From positions 1 to 64,000 of the forward strand of contig NZ_JAHKNI010000004.1 of assembly GCF_018860155.1 (NCBI RefSeq): DNA of 64,000 nt. Direction: 5' to 3'. A program made the position numbers and the translations under genes. Source of the DNA: Nocardia albiluteola. Lineage in GTDB: Bacteria; Actinomycetota; Actinomycetes; Mycobacteriales; Mycobacteriaceae. Positions 21,301 to 27,841 of this stretch are shown piece by piece (position 1 is the first letter of the stretch; the number at the start of each line of letters is the position of its first letter). Under the pieces are notes generated by a model. The model searched no databases and was not told the origin of the DNA. It saw only the letters and a list, made by a program, of their open reading frames with translations.

Positions 21301-21678
21301 CCGCTGCGCTTCGGAGACCGGTTCGCGCTCAAGGCCGGCCTGGTCACCTCGCTCGGCTTCGGCCACGTGTCGGGCCTGCTGGCGATCGTGCACCCGCAGG
21401 CGTTCCTGGCCGCGCTCGACCCCGAGCGGCGCGAGGACTACCAGCGCCGGGCCCAGCAGCGTCAGCTCGACGGGCGTCAGCGGTTCACCGAGGCCATGTG
21501 CGGCGGCGCCCCGCTGTACGAGCGCCCGGCGGATCGTCGTCTCGGCGGCGAGGGGACCCCGGCCAAGCAGGCCCGTCAGTTGGAGGCCGACGTGCTGCTC
21601 TCGGAGCAGGCGCGCCTGGGCTCGGATGGGCTGTACCTGGCCCAGGGCTCCTGCGGCACAGGCGAACTCGCGCAGTAG
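12361..21678 (+). CDS. fas: Type I fatty acid synthase
   Basis: A single-chain fatty acid synthase of 3105 aa, close to the mycobacterial length (about 3070). It makes acyl-CoAs for membrane lipids and mycolate precursors in the cytoplasm. Domains in order: acetyl transferase (GHSQG, Ser160), FMN enoyl reductase (TIM barrel around GMTPTTVDAK and GGGQVTEQIFADRV), dehydratase (SGDHNPIHT, His1255), malonyl/palmitoyl transferase (AGHSVGEYNAL, Ser1464), acyl carrier (DGVSSRRNQ, Ser1835 as the likely phosphopantetheine site), ketoreductase (TGASKGS; Tyr2310/Lys2314) and ketosynthase (Cys2741, His2893, His2934). The start is TTG 12361 (MTINESTGTG), with AGGAAG 9 bases before it. An Ala/Pro-rich linker precedes the carrier domain. 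acpS follows, giving the pantetheinyl arm. No lesions were seen. Confidence 0.97.
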   Translation: MTINESTGTGARANIVGGVSDTGIKSSLVDRLQAGQPYVLAFGGQGAQWLGELEEIGRDSALEPELTALVNEAAALLAPIASQLLVVRPMGFDPIAWMLEDELADTDAGEVSAAPAPQVLRSAAISMPGVFLSQVAALRALRLQGLDPAEHAPAAVIGHSQGLLAARAAQANGARDAELLGLAQLIGAAATLVARRRGLIPVGEKSPMVAVSHVDPEQLKAIVAEVSRDVDPAAAAVVSIRNGRRRAVLSGTVAQLDRVRQRCAEIHDEQTRDREAKKRGGAVFAPVFEDVEVEVGFHHPALAETVDMVVGWAKQCGIEEQLAADLTRAILVDPVDWVAIVDEAISDGAQWMLDLGPGDLLSRLTQGSLRGTGVGIVAASTRTGQRALFTPGAAPEVSPAWEAFAPKPIRLPNGRVVVETAFTRLTGRSPILLAGMTPTTVDAKIVAAAANAGHWAELAGGGQVTEQIFADRVAELKTLLHPGREVQFNSLFLDPYLWKLQLGGKRLVQKARAAGAPFDGVIVTAGIPELDEAVALIEELTEVGISHVAFKPGTVAQIRAVLRIADAVPDYPVIMHIEGGRAGGHHSWEDLDDLLLDTYAELRNRANVVVCVGGGIGTPERATEYLTGEWAAAHGYPVMPLDGVLVGTAAMATLEATTAPEVKQLLVDTPGHPEWVGAGTAVGGMASGRSQLGADIHEIDNAASRTGRLLDEVAGNADAVAERREEIIAALNVTAKPYFGDVAAMSYLEWLERYVELAVGLDRRTDFDCGADFSEAIADATRSVWLDITWRDRFAEMVRRTESRLNPADRGEIATLFTDDAAFEAPVQAICTLKEQYPAAADTVLHPADVPFFVALCKTPGKPVNFVPVVDGDVRRWWRSDSLWQAHDPRYGADQVCIIPGTVAVAGITRVDEPVGELLDRFEQDTAHTLIRGGVTPLAVDGRRRAEVTAGVIDLVLAAPDVQWAGRTTLNPVHRLGDLAEWAVDGQGAHHPPTGATLVSIEGPDTDNAYVELTVPLLGDNAVRIRITVPASAYNGGAPVIAQDDAEAAMSALLAVAAGKSLPEVKSGVAHVNVAWSPDLIADHAGVTGSGLPATLSTIGRTVPDVLVGACWPAVFAVLGATRTEAGQHVIEGMLDLVHLDHRIELTGELPAEHAILAVRAESGEVVDTDMGRVAEVRVTVGVMRDHGLDTPTVATLTERFAIRGRNGAGELSDPPRAAGTVSEEATDTPRRRRRDVTVTAPRAMAAFAAVSGDHNPIHTSANAAKLAGLGSPIVHGMWLSAAAQHAVSAVDPESSLPARTLTAWTTRFLGMVRPGAEIDVRVERVAVDAGSEIVEVSCRIEGDLVMTGTGRLAAPKTVYAFPGQGIQTKGMGLDARARSKAAKQIWERADKHTREALGFSILAVVRDNPTYLKARGVEYRHPQGVLHLTQFTQVAMATLGVAQVAELREAGAFVEGAMLAGHSVGEYNALAAVAGVLPLEAVLEVVFQRGSAMHELVPRDAKGQSDYRMAAIRPSQIGLPDAEVTDWVKTIGDRVGEFLEVVNLNLRGAQYAIAGTVKGLEELEAEIERRRAEFGGKRAFILVPGIDVPFHSTVLRKGVPEFRGKLEELLPENLQPEVLTGRYIPNLVPKPFSLDRDFIQEIADLVPSEPLSKVLADFENWAQRPSELCRVVLIELLAWQFASPVRWIETQDLLFGDSARGGLGVERFVEIGLAATPTVANLASNTLKLPQFATAKVEVLNIEREAGVVYSTDTDPAPVDEPEETPAETATAAATPAAAAPVAAPAAPSGGPRPDDISFTAADATRVLIALWTKLRMDQIGPVDTIEGLCDGVSSRRNQLLVDLGSELSLGAIDGAADADMGALSATVERLARTYKPFGSVLSDAIGDHLRKVFGPSGKRPAAIAERVKKVWELGDGWAHHVTAEVSLGTREGASIRGGDLGGLVSGAPGDGAAVDAAIDAAVQAVAARRGVAVSLPAAGGGGGATVDAAALGEFTEQITGRDGVLATAARVVLEQLGLAEQVSAPEATPDTLVDLVAAELGSDWPRLVAPAFDARKALLIDDRWATAREDLARLWLADDSAAEQDSVQGFLGAGKAVAAQANWWRQRAMSEARSVLAGRYERIAEAALSTDKAGEWSSDIAVITGASKGSIAASAAARLLGGGATVIVTTSTLNDARLGFYKQLYRDNARRGAALWVVPANMASYADVDALIEWVGTEQVDNAGGAKVLLKEAMTPTLLFPFAAPRVAGDLSDAGARAEMEMRVLLWSVERLIGGLSAIGADHDVDAKLHVVLPGSPNRGMFGGDGAYGESKAALDAVVGKWRAEKSWAARVTLVHALIGWVRGTGLMGGNDPLVEAVEKAGVRTWSTDEMADELLKSCTGTARVDAAAAPRQLDLTGGLAGAELDLPELAKQAREQASASDDAQDVAAQTIAALPAPPTLSSKLPTPEWGSVTADLADMVVIVGAGELGPWGSARTRFEFEVEDKLSAAGVLELAWTTGLVAWENDPKPGWYDVESGEYVEESEVAERYHDTVVERCGVRRYGDDGAMIDNAAPLLTSVFLDKDLTFVVSDEAQARAFHAANPEQTVIAPVEGSGDWQVTRKAGTEIRVPRKAKLSRTVGGQIPTGWDPTKWGISADMAASIDRVALWNIVCTVDAFLSSGFSPAELMSWVHPSLVANTQGTGMGGMSSMRSLYIDNLLGEPRANDILQEALPNVALAHVVQSYVGSYGGMIHPVAACATAAVSVEEGVDKIRLGKADVVVAGGYDDLGIEGIVGFGDMSATADSAAMSAKGISDRYFSRANDRRRGGFVESQGGGTVLLARGDVAAEMGLPVLGVIAFAQSFADGVHTSIPAPGLGALGAGRGGRDSKLAAALRKLGVTADDIAVISKHDTSTGANDPNESELHERLATAIGRSEGAPLFVVSQKSLTGHAKGGAAAFQMIGLCQVLEQGVIPPNRSLDCVDEKMAEYPHLVWAREPLRFGDRFALKAGLVTSLGFGHVSGLLAIVHPQAFLAALDPERREDYQRRAQQRQLDGRQRFTEAMCGGAPLYERPADRRLGGEGTPAKQARQLEADVLLSEQARLGSDGLYLAQGSCGTGELAQ

Positions 21679-21690
21679 ATGAACACCCGG

Positions 21691-21722
21691 CGACGCCGCT
21701 CACCAGACAGTGGGCGGCGTCG
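21691..21722 (+). terminator. Hairpin between fas and acpS
   Basis: 13-bp stem CGACGCCGCTCAC (21691-21703) / GTGGGCGGCGTCG (21710-21722) with one G-T pair and loop CAGACA, 13 bases after the fas stop. It may end or attenuate fas transcripts before acpS. Confidence 0.5.
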
Positions 21723-21859
21723 TCGCGCATTCGCACCGCGGCCCGGCGCCGATCCCGTAGGGTCGGTGACGGGCCGCGGCCGGAACCGACCCGCAAACCA
21801 TGTGTTGCTGCACCACCCCCGCATAACACATCCGTACCAAGACAAGGAGCTTGTACGCC

Positions 21860-22279
21860 TTGACGATCCTCGGTATCGGCCTGGATTTGGTCACCATCTC
21901 CGAATTCGCCGAACAGCTCGATCGCGCCGGAACCACCATGCTGCGCGAGAGTTTCACCGCCGGTGAGCGCCGCTACTGTCAGAGCAAGGGCACCGATCCG
22001 GCGCGCAGCTACGCCGCGCGCTGGGCGGCCAAGGAGGCGGTGCTGAAGGCGTGGGCCACCTCCCGCTTCGCCCGCAGCCCGCAGATCGGCGACAACCCCT
22101 ATCCGTTGATCGAGGTCGTCAACGACGCCTGGGGCCGGCCCAGCATCAAGCTGCACGGCCTGGCAGCGGACTTCCTCCCGCGCGTTCGCGTCCATCTGTC
22201 CCTCACCCATGACGGCGATACCGCCGCCGCCATGGTGGTCCTGGAGGATCCGGGCGAGCTGGCCGACCTGATCCCCTGA
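21860..22279 (+). CDS. acpS: Holo-[acyl-carrier-protein] synthase
   Basis: Transfers 4'-phosphopantetheine from CoA to the carrier Ser of Fas. It is 139 aa. Mg-binding motifs: GIGLDLV near the N-terminus and WAAKEAVLKA, with FTAGERRYC between. TTG 21860 is chosen because AAGGAG ends 10 bases before it; the TTG at 21851 is only one base from that site. It lies 181 bases after fas on the same strand, the order known in mycobacteria. Confidence 0.95.
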   Translation: MTILGIGLDLVTISEFAEQLDRAGTTMLRESFTAGERRYCQSKGTDPARSYAARWAAKEAVLKAWATSRFARSPQIGDNPYPLIEVVNDAWGRPSIKLHGLAADFLPRVRVHLSLTHDGDTAAAMVVLEDPGELADLIP

Positions 22280-22383
22280 GATGCTGTGACGATGGTTCCG
22301 CTCCGTCGGGCCCAGGCTCGGGGCGGGGCTAACGCGGTCTGCGTCGCGTTAGTTCCTGTCTCGCGCTTTTACCGGGGACCGGC

Positions 22384-23052
22384 TCAGTATGCCAGGTCGG
22401 CCCAAGGAATTTTTATCGGGAACGGGTGCATTGTTTCGATTCCCTCGTCGTCATCGAATGTCCACTCTTCGGCAAGGGCATAGTGCGCAGAACGCAACGA
22501 TGTAACGCCTTCGGGAAGGGCGAGGCTGTTCGGGAACAAGCCGAAGGCGCGCACGCTGCTGATATGTCGAGGATTACGGCCGAGCTCGACCTCCCAATAC
22601 CAAGGAATCTTTCCTGCTGCGTATCGAGCCTTCTTCTCGTCGATCTGTCGCGGTGTATTCGCTGGTGAGAGAACCTCGCCCACCAGGACGACATCGTCTG
22701 CGTAAATCCAGTCGAATTCATGCTCGAGGCAGCGAAACACCATGAAATCCGGTGTTACAAAGCTCGACCTGTCGAGAGTGAGAAACACGTTGGTCTCGCC
22801 CTCGGCATCCCAACAAGGGCCCAGCGATCGGCGTGTGGCTTCCCGTGCCGTTGCTTCGAGCGCAGTGTTGAAACGTCGTGAATACCGCTGGTGCTCGGAA
22901 GGACCATGTTTGGCAAGGACCTCCTCGGCGATCCATACCGGCCGCCCATCACGCAGCTCGATGTACTGCGCGATCTCCTGAGGAAGCACCTTGAGCTCTT
23001 CCCAGGTCATCGTCTCGGGAAGGTCCGGAGACGCGAGATGCGGGATCGACAT
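22384..23052 (-). CDS. Uma2-family (DUF820) restriction endonuclease-fold protein
   Basis: A 222-aa protein with the PD-(D/E)xK-like core of the Uma2 family: TPDFMVFR (Asp), VLVGEVLSPANTPRQIDEKKARYAAGKIPWYWEVEL (Glu and later Lys). The N-terminal TMTWEELKVLPQEIAQYIELRDGRPVW portion is typical. The cellular role of these proteins is unclear; many are predicted nucleases spread by transfer. It is convergent with acpS and not part of the usual fas neighbourhood, so it is probably an insertion into that block. Confidence 0.8.
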   Translation of the reverse strand: MSIPHLASPDLPETMTWEELKVLPQEIAQYIELRDGRPVWIAEEVLAKHGPSEHQRYSRRFNTALEATAREATRRSLGPCWDAEGETNVFLTLDRSSFVTPDFMVFRCLEHEFDWIYADDVVLVGEVLSPANTPRQIDEKKARYAAGKIPWYWEVELGRNPRHISSVRAFGLFPNSLALPEGVTSLRSAHYALAEEWTFDDDEGIETMHPFPIKIPWADLAY

Positions 23053-23091
23053 GGTCCCATGCTAACCAGCCGGACCGACACCTTCCGCGTG

Positions 23092-23805
23092 TCAGCCCTG
23101 CGGCTCGCGCTGCCCGCCCGACCGGGATTCCTTCTCCGCGACCAGCAGATAAGCCACCATCAACCGCTTGAGTTCCCCCACCGCGTCCTCGTGCCGCAGC
23201 CCGTCCTGCACGGAGAAATTCAGCATCGAATACACCACGTGCACCAGCACCTGCGCCATCATCGAGCGGCGGCCGCGGGGGGTGCGGGGCATCAGGGGGC
23301 GCAGCATCCCCTGGACGACCTCGGCGAATTCCTTCTCGTGGATGGTGCCGGTGGCCCGGGTGGACGGGGTGGACTGCATCGCCAGCCACACCTCGCGCCG
23401 GGACGGGTCGGTCATCCACAGGTCGGCCATGTGGTCGACGAATCGGTTCATGTGCCGCAGCCAGTCCATGGACGGGATTTCGCCGTGGAAGTCCGACAGC
23501 TCCCTGGTCACCGCGACCAGATCCTGGCGGTTCAGCTCACACACGATCACGTATTTGTTGGCGAAGAACTGGTAGAGCGTGCCGATCGGTACCTCGGCGC
23601 GGGCGGCGACCTCCTCGCAGGTGAACGACTCGAATCCGACCTCTACCAACAATTCTCGCGACGCCTGGAGCAACGCGTCGAACTTGCGCTTGCTGCGTTC
23701 CTGGGTGGGGCGGCGCCGGGGCATGAGTTCCTGCGGATCGTCCTGTAACTCCAACGCGGGGTCCGGACGTCGGTTCGACCTCGTTGCCGCTCGCGCTTCC
23801 ACCAC
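23092..23805 (-). CDS. TetR-family transcriptional regulator
   Basis: About 237 aa. The helix-turn-helix is FDALLQASRELLVEVGFESFTCEEVAARAEVPIGTLYQFFANKYVIV, with a long ligand domain (MDWLRHMNRFVDHMADLWMTDPSRREVWLAM). GTG 23805 starts a basic leader (VVEARAATRSNRRPDPALELQDD); ATG 23724 (MPRRRPTQERSK) is the alternative. The usual ribosome site is weak, so a leaderless transcript is possible. Its target is unknown. Its position beside fas-acpS makes a lipid link plausible, but it does not look like FasR. Confidence 0.85.
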   Translation of the reverse strand: MVEARAATRSNRRPDPALELQDDPQELMPRRRPTQERSKRKFDALLQASRELLVEVGFESFTCEEVAARAEVPIGTLYQFFANKYVIVCELNRQDLVAVTRELSDFHGEIPSMDWLRHMNRFVDHMADLWMTDPSRREVWLAMQSTPSTRATGTIHEKEFAEVVQGMLRPLMPRTPRGRRSMMAQVLVHVVYSMLNFSVQDGLRHEDAVGELKRLMVAYLLVAEKESRSGGQREPQG

Positions 23806-23970
23806 GCCTATCAGGCTAGCGGTAGCGACACGCTGATGACACGCGGCTGCGCCGTCGGATACCGGTTTTGTTGCACCCGGGTACCCATCCGGACCGCAAA
23901 CCGCGACGAAGACATACCGAGTAGGCGTACCTCTGCGCACATTTCACCAGCACATCGAAAGGCGTGATCT

Positions 23971-25227
23971 GTGGTTGCTCGATCCGTGGTGTCCTTCGGT
24001 GTTTCCACCGAACGCGGCACCGTCCACGCGGTGGCACTATCCGACGACGAGGCCAAGCTGCCGGACCGGCTGGTCATCCAGCGCACATTCCGATTCGGCG
24101 GGGGCCGGGCCAACCTACCGCGGGCGGTCGAGGCGGCCCTGGAGGCCCTGGCCGACGAGATCGGCCCGGACCGCGAGATCGCCGGGGCGGCAGTGACATA
24201 CCGCGATGCGGCCGAGCGCCGCACGATCGTCACGGGCCTGGCCGAGGGCCCGTGGCGCACGGCCTCGCTGGTGTCGGCGAAGTCGTCCCATCTGGCGCTG
24301 GCCCGGGCGATGCCGTGGACGGCCGAATTCGATCATCTGCTGATGTGCGAGGCGGTGCCGGGCTATCAGTGCTTCACGCTGATCTCGCCCGAACGCGATC
24401 GGGTGGTGACGGCGATCACGGGGACCGGCTCGATGGTCAGCGAGGAGACGATGCGTCCGGCGGTCACGGCGGCCCTGGATCAGTTCGCCGCGGCCGGCGT
24501 GGAGCCCGAGGCCGTGGTGATGATCGGTTCGGCGGCAAGCGATCCGGTGGTTACGGCCGCGCTGATGTCGGGGTTCGGCGTGCCGATCATCCCGAGCAAG
24601 GTGGCCGCGGCCGCGGCGGCGGTCGGTGCCGCGCTGATCGTGCAGCCGGCGTCGGTGGATCTGTTCGAGCAGGAGCGCTCGCGGATGTCGCGGGGCGTCG
24701 GGGCCCTGGTCACGGCGGCGAGCGTGCTGGTCGGCGGCGCGGTCGCGGGCGGCATCTACGAGGCGACGGCGGGCTCGCATCCGGCCACCGCCCCGGTTGC
24801 CGACGCCCGGGCCGCGGCGCAGTCCGACCAGGTGGCGCCGGTGGAGCAGCCCGCGCCGGAGTCCGAATCCGAGGCCGACCAGGGCACACGGGTGCGGTCT
24901 CCGGCGGCGAGGGCACCGGGTCGGCGGGCGAAGGTCCCAGGCACCAGCGAACCGACCACCGTGGCGTGGGGGCCGAACGGCAGGCATTCGCACGGGCTCG
25001 AGCTGGGCAACGCGGCGTCGGACCAGGCCGCGGGCACGCGGACCTCGGGTGCATCCGGTTTGGTGGTTCCCGATCCGATGAACCCGGTGGGGCCGCTGAA
25101 TCGGTCGCTGCTGTTCAAGGGCGAGTCCGCGCCGCCGCAGCTCGGCTCGCCGCAGTTCGCCGGGTGGTGGGACAACCACTGGCGGATGATGGTGCTGTGG
25201 GCCGCGGAGATGATGCCGCGCGCCTGA
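23971..25227 (+). CDS. Hypothetical protein, Hsp70/actin-like N-domain with a Pro/Ala tail
   Basis: A 418-aa protein starting at GTG 23971. The first ~230 residues (SVVSFGVSTERGTVHAVAL, GTGSMVSEETMRPAVTAAL, AVVMIGSAASDPVV) resemble the actin/Hsp70-like fold of actinobacterial proteins annotated as DUF7159. A hydrophobic stretch (GVGALVTAASVLVGGAVAGGIYEAT) probably spans the membrane once. It is followed by a low-complexity region and a WWDNHWRMMVLWAAEMMP end. The function is unknown. It is divergent from the TetR gene with 165 bases between. Confidence 0.7.
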   Translation: MVARSVVSFGVSTERGTVHAVALSDDEAKLPDRLVIQRTFRFGGGRANLPRAVEAALEALADEIGPDREIAGAAVTYRDAAERRTIVTGLAEGPWRTASLVSAKSSHLALARAMPWTAEFDHLLMCEAVPGYQCFTLISPERDRVVTAITGTGSMVSEETMRPAVTAALDQFAAAGVEPEAVVMIGSAASDPVVTAALMSGFGVPIIPSKVAAAAAAVGAALIVQPASVDLFEQERSRMSRGVGALVTAASVLVGGAVAGGIYEATAGSHPATAPVADARAAAQSDQVAPVEQPAPESESEADQGTRVRSPAARAPGRRAKVPGTSEPTTVAWGPNGRHSHGLELGNAASDQAAGTRTSGASGLVVPDPMNPVGPLNRSLLFKGESAPPQLGSPQFAGWWDNHWRMMVLWAAEMMPRA

Positions 25228-25236
25228 GCGGGAGGT

Positions 25237-25264
25237 GGCCCGGCCCCGTCGAAGGGGCCGGGCC
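25237..25264. terminator. GC-rich hairpin between convergent genes
   Basis: Perfect 11-bp stem (GGCCCGGCCCC / GGGGCCGGGCC) with loop GTCGAA, just after the plus-strand gene stop at 25227 and before the convergent bcp stop at 25302. Confidence 0.75.
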
Positions 25265-25301
25265 GCACTGCCTTTCGGCTCGGATTACACCGCTACCCCG
25301 G

Positions 25302-25775
25302 CTACACCGACAGGTCGCGGCGCAGCTTGGCGACGTGGCCGGTGGCGCGCACGTTGTATTGGGCGACCGCGATCTTGCCCTCCTCGTCGACGAGGAACGT
25401 GGAGCGGATCACGCCGGTGATCTTCTTGCCGTACATCATCTTCTCGCCGAAGGCGCCCCAGACAGTGAGCACCTCGCGGTCGGGATCGGACAGCAGCGGG
25501 AAGGTGAGCTGCTCGTTGTCCCGGAATTTGGCCAGCTTGGCCGGCTTGTCCGGGGAGATGCCGACGACGTCGATGCCGGCGCCGTCCAGCTCGGCCAGGT
25601 TGTCGCGGAAGTCGCACGCCTCCTTCGTGCAGCCGGGGGTGCTGGCCGCGGGGTAGAAGTAGACGATCACCTTGCGGCCGCGGTAGTCGGCCAGGGACAC
25701 CGGCTTGCCGTCGGCATCGGGGAGGGTGAAGGCGGGCGCGGTATCGCCCGGACTGAGTCGAGGGTTCTCGGTCAT
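25302..25775 (-). CDS. bcp: Thioredoxin-dependent peroxiredoxin
   Basis: A BCP/PrxQ peroxiredoxin of 157 aa that reduces peroxides in the cytoplasm. The peroxidatic and resolving cysteines are both in the motif ASTPGCTKEACDFRD, five residues apart, as in atypical two-Cys PrxQ. Other family features are VIVYFYPAAS, GISPDKPAKLAKF and RSTFLVDEEGKI. ATG 25775 (MTENPRLSPGD) is preferred to the frame opening three codons earlier. In Mycobacterium tuberculosis bcp also lies near fas/acpS, to my recollection. Confidence 0.93.
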   Translation of the reverse strand: MTENPRLSPGDTAPAFTLPDADGKPVSLADYRGRKVIVYFYPAASTPGCTKEACDFRDNLAELDGAGIDVVGISPDKPAKLAKFRDNEQLTFPLLSDPDREVLTVWGAFGEKMMYGKKITGVIRSTFLVDEEGKIAVAQYNVRATGHVAKLRRDLSV

Positions 25776-25797
25776 GCCCAGCACGGTAGCTCACCGC

Positions 25798-25943
25798 GCC
25801 GACATGATCGGTCAGGGTGCGCCTCGCACCGGCGGGCCCGGAGGAGGCAGCGAAGTGTAACCACGCAGGGCCCTCGGAAGCGGCGCCATCGGACACCGCG
25901 GAGGCAGCGGAGCGTAACCACGTAGGCCCCCGATCATGTCGGC
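25798..25943. repeat. 146-bp element with 14-bp inverted ends and internal direct repeats
   Basis: GCCGACATGATCGG (25798-25811) and its exact reverse complement (25930-25943) flank a region with two 31-base direct copies, 25843-25873 and 25900-25930 (GGAGGCAGCGRAGYGTAACC core, about four differences, period 57). Each end is also itself a palindrome (CCGA-5 bases-TCGG). It could be a MITE-like element or a pair of operators serving the divergent bcp and DUF3618 genes. No target duplication is seen. Confidence 0.6.
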
Positions 25944-26012
25944 ATGGGTACGGCCACGGATAGACTCGTCGCCAGCCAAGGCACGCCCTACCGGACGAAT
26001 TCAGGAGATAAC

Positions 26013-26237
26013 GTGGCGAAGGATACCGAGAGCATCGAGCGGGAGATCGAAGCCGCGCGTAACCGGCTCGCGAACACACTCGACGAGCTCGCGGTTCGGG
26101 CCGACCCCCAGCGGATCGCCGACAAGACCAAGCATGCCGTGCTCGCAAAGCTCAACGAGCCCAAGGTGAAGTACAGCCTCATCGGCGCGGGGGCCGTGGT
26201 CGTCGGATTGACGCTGTACCGGATCTTCCGCCGCTGA
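26013..26237 (+). CDS. DUF3618 small membrane protein
   Basis: A 74-aa protein: an acidic/basic helix (MAKDTESIEREIEAARNRLANTLDELAVRADPQRIADK) followed by one transmembrane segment (YSLIGAGAVVVGLTLYRIF) and a basic end. This is the DUF3618 pattern; the function is unknown. GTG 26013 has AGGAG 7 bases upstream. It lies divergent from bcp, the same pairing as Rv2521/Rv2520c in M. tuberculosis as I recall. Confidence 0.85.
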   Translation: MAKDTESIEREIEAARNRLANTLDELAVRADPQRIADKTKHAVLAKLNEPKVKYSLIGAGAVVVGLTLYRIFRR

Positions 26238-26294
26238 CACGGCGCGATGCCGCCTAGCGGAAAACAACGGCCCCGAAAACAGCGGCCCGAAAAC

Positions 26295-26336
26295 ACAACA
26301 CCCGGTGTGGCGCAATATCGCCACACCGGGTGTTGT
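26295..26336. terminator. Perfect 18-bp hairpin
   Basis: ACAACACCCGGTGTGGCG (26295-26312) pairs perfectly with 26319-26336 around loop CAATAT and is followed by TTGTTC. It lies between the convergent DUF3618 and excalibur genes, so it is a strong bidirectional terminator. Confidence 0.85.
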
Positions 26337-26351
26337 TTGTTCAGGGCCGGA

Positions 26352-26663
26352 TTACCGCGTCGGGCAGGCCATTCCGGTGTTGTTGGGGTCGAGGTACGGC
26401 GCGTAGCCGGGCTCGCCCTTGAACAGCGGCGCCTTACCGGCCCTGCGGACCTCGTCGCAGTTCTTGTAGACCGGTCCGCCGACGGATCCGGTCTGAGTCA
26501 GGCTCGACGAGCCGAAGGAGCCGATGAGGTCGTCGATGCTCGACGATCCGGTACCGGCCGAACCCGAGGGGATATTGGGTGAGGCGGCGAGTGCGGAGGG
26601 GGCGAGCGGGGCGGCGATGGCCATCCCCGCGCCCACGGTCACGATGAGCCTGCGTACGTTCAT
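26352..26663 (-). CDS. Secreted excalibur-domain protein
   Basis: A 103-aa exported protein. It has a signal peptide (MNVRRLIVTVGAGMAIAAPLAPSALA), a Ser/Gly-rich spacer, and one excalibur calcium-binding-like motif at the end (VYKNCDEVRRAGKAPLFKGEPGY, then LDPNNTGMACP, matching the DxDxDGxxC pattern loosely with paired Cys). ATG 26663 has a run of AGGAA about 5 bases upstream. The function is unknown; such domains occur in actinobacterial surface proteins. Confidence 0.85.
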   Translation of the reverse strand: MNVRRLIVTVGAGMAIAAPLAPSALAASPNIPSGSAGTGSSSIDDLIGSFGSSSLTQTGSVGGPVYKNCDEVRRAGKAPLFKGEPGYAPYLDPNNTGMACPTR

Positions 26664-26803
26664 GTATTCCTCGTTGTATTTTTTGTATTTGCTGCGGTTG
26701 ACGGGGCGGACCAACCGGCACTCCCCACGGTGCTCGGGCCGGAACCGCCGAGTCTACTGTTCTGATGGCGTGCCCTGTTGTCAACCGCAGCCTACCGGGG
26801 CGG

Positions 26804-27781
26804 CTATTCTCCCAGTCTTTTCCCAGACAGGTGCACCGCCGGGATCGTGCCCATGCGCCCGGCGTTGAAATCCTCGATGGCCTCGACGATTTCGCTGCGC
26901 GTGTTCATCACGAACGGGCCGTACTGGACGACGGGTTCACGGATCGGTTGCCCGCCGAGCAACAGTGTCTCGAATGCGCCGGACGGGGTGTCCTGCCGCT
27001 CGTCGGCGGTCACGGTGATCGACTCGCCGGGTCCGAAGACCGCGAGCTGCCCCTCCCGGATCGGCACACCCTCCGCGCCCGCGGTCCCGCTGCCGGACAG
27101 CACGTAGACCATCGCCGAATACGGTTGCGGCCAAGGTGTTTCCAGCCGCCCGCCGGGCGTGATCGAGGCGTGCGCGTACACGATCGGGGTGTGGGTCGAG
27201 CCGGGCCCGTCGTGGCCGCCGAGCTCACCGGCGATGATCCGCACCAGCGCGCCGCCGTCGTGCGAGCTGACCAGCGTCAGTTCGCTCGCCCGCAGATCCT
27301 GGTAGCGCGGCGCCGACATCTTCTGTGCGCGAGGCAGATTCACCCACAGCTGGATGCCGTGGAATTCCCCGCCCGCGATGACGAGGTCCTCGGCGGGCAA
27401 TTCGTCGTGCAAGATGCCGGACCCGGCGGTCATCCACTGGGTGTCGCCGGGGCCGATGGTCCCGCCGCCGTCGTTGGAGTCGTGGTGGACCATGGTGCCG
27501 TCGAGCATGTAGGTGACCGTCTCGAAGCCGCGGTGCGGATGCCACGGCGCGCCCTTGGCCTCGTAGGGCTCGTAGGCGACCGGGCCCATCTGGTCGAGCA
27601 GGATGAAGGGATCGGCCGAGCGCAGATCGACGCTCGGGAACGGGCGGCGTACCTCGAAGCCCGCGCCCTCGCGCTGGCGGTGGGCGGTGGTGACGGTGCG
27701 TACGGGGCGCTGCCGCGCGGGCTCGGCGGGGCGCGGCAGCCGGGGGAGTACCAGGATATTGTCGACGGTGATGGCTGGCAT
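26804..27781 (-). CDS. Pirin-family protein
   Basis: A 325-aa bicupin of the pirin family (quercetin 2,3-dioxygenase-like). The metal-binding N-cupin shows PWHPHRGFETVTY (two His), GSGILHDE (His) and GGEFHGIQLW (Glu/His area). The C-cupin follows (MVYVLSGSGTAG). ATG 27781 is preceded by GAGGAGGGCGCC. It is divergent from a MarR gene with 60 bases between, so it is very probably the repressor's target. Confidence 0.88.
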   Translation of the reverse strand: MPAITVDNILVLPRLPRPAEPARQRPVRTVTTAHRQREGAGFEVRRPFPSVDLRSADPFILLDQMGPVAYEPYEAKGAPWHPHRGFETVTYMLDGTMVHHDSNDGGGTIGPGDTQWMTAGSGILHDELPAEDLVIAGGEFHGIQLWVNLPRAQKMSAPRYQDLRASELTLVSSHDGGALVRIIAGELGGHDGPGSTHTPIVYAHASITPGGRLETPWPQPYSAMVYVLSGSGTAGAEGVPIREGQLAVFGPGESITVTADERQDTPSGAFETLLLGGQPIREPVVQYGPFVMNTRSEIVEAIEDFNAGRMGTIPAVHLSGKRLGE

Positions 27782-27841
27782 GGCGCCCTCCTCGGTGCAG
27801 TTAGTGTCCATGTCAACCAATTGCTCGCTAGGATAATTCCC

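Noticed and set aside
17863..21393. 1176-codon open frame antisense to the 3' part of fas
   Set aside because: Same reason: it mirrors the codon bias of the ketoreductase and ketosynthase region, with no family-like motif.
23092..23805. TetR gene as FasR, the fas activator
   Set aside because: Location is suggestive, but the sequence does not resemble Rv3208 as I recall it. Kept as an unspecified TetR.
23964..25925. 653-codon plus-strand frame across the Hsp70-like gene and bcp
   Set aside because: It is one base out of frame with a real gene and then antisense to bcp; Arg/Gly-rich noise.
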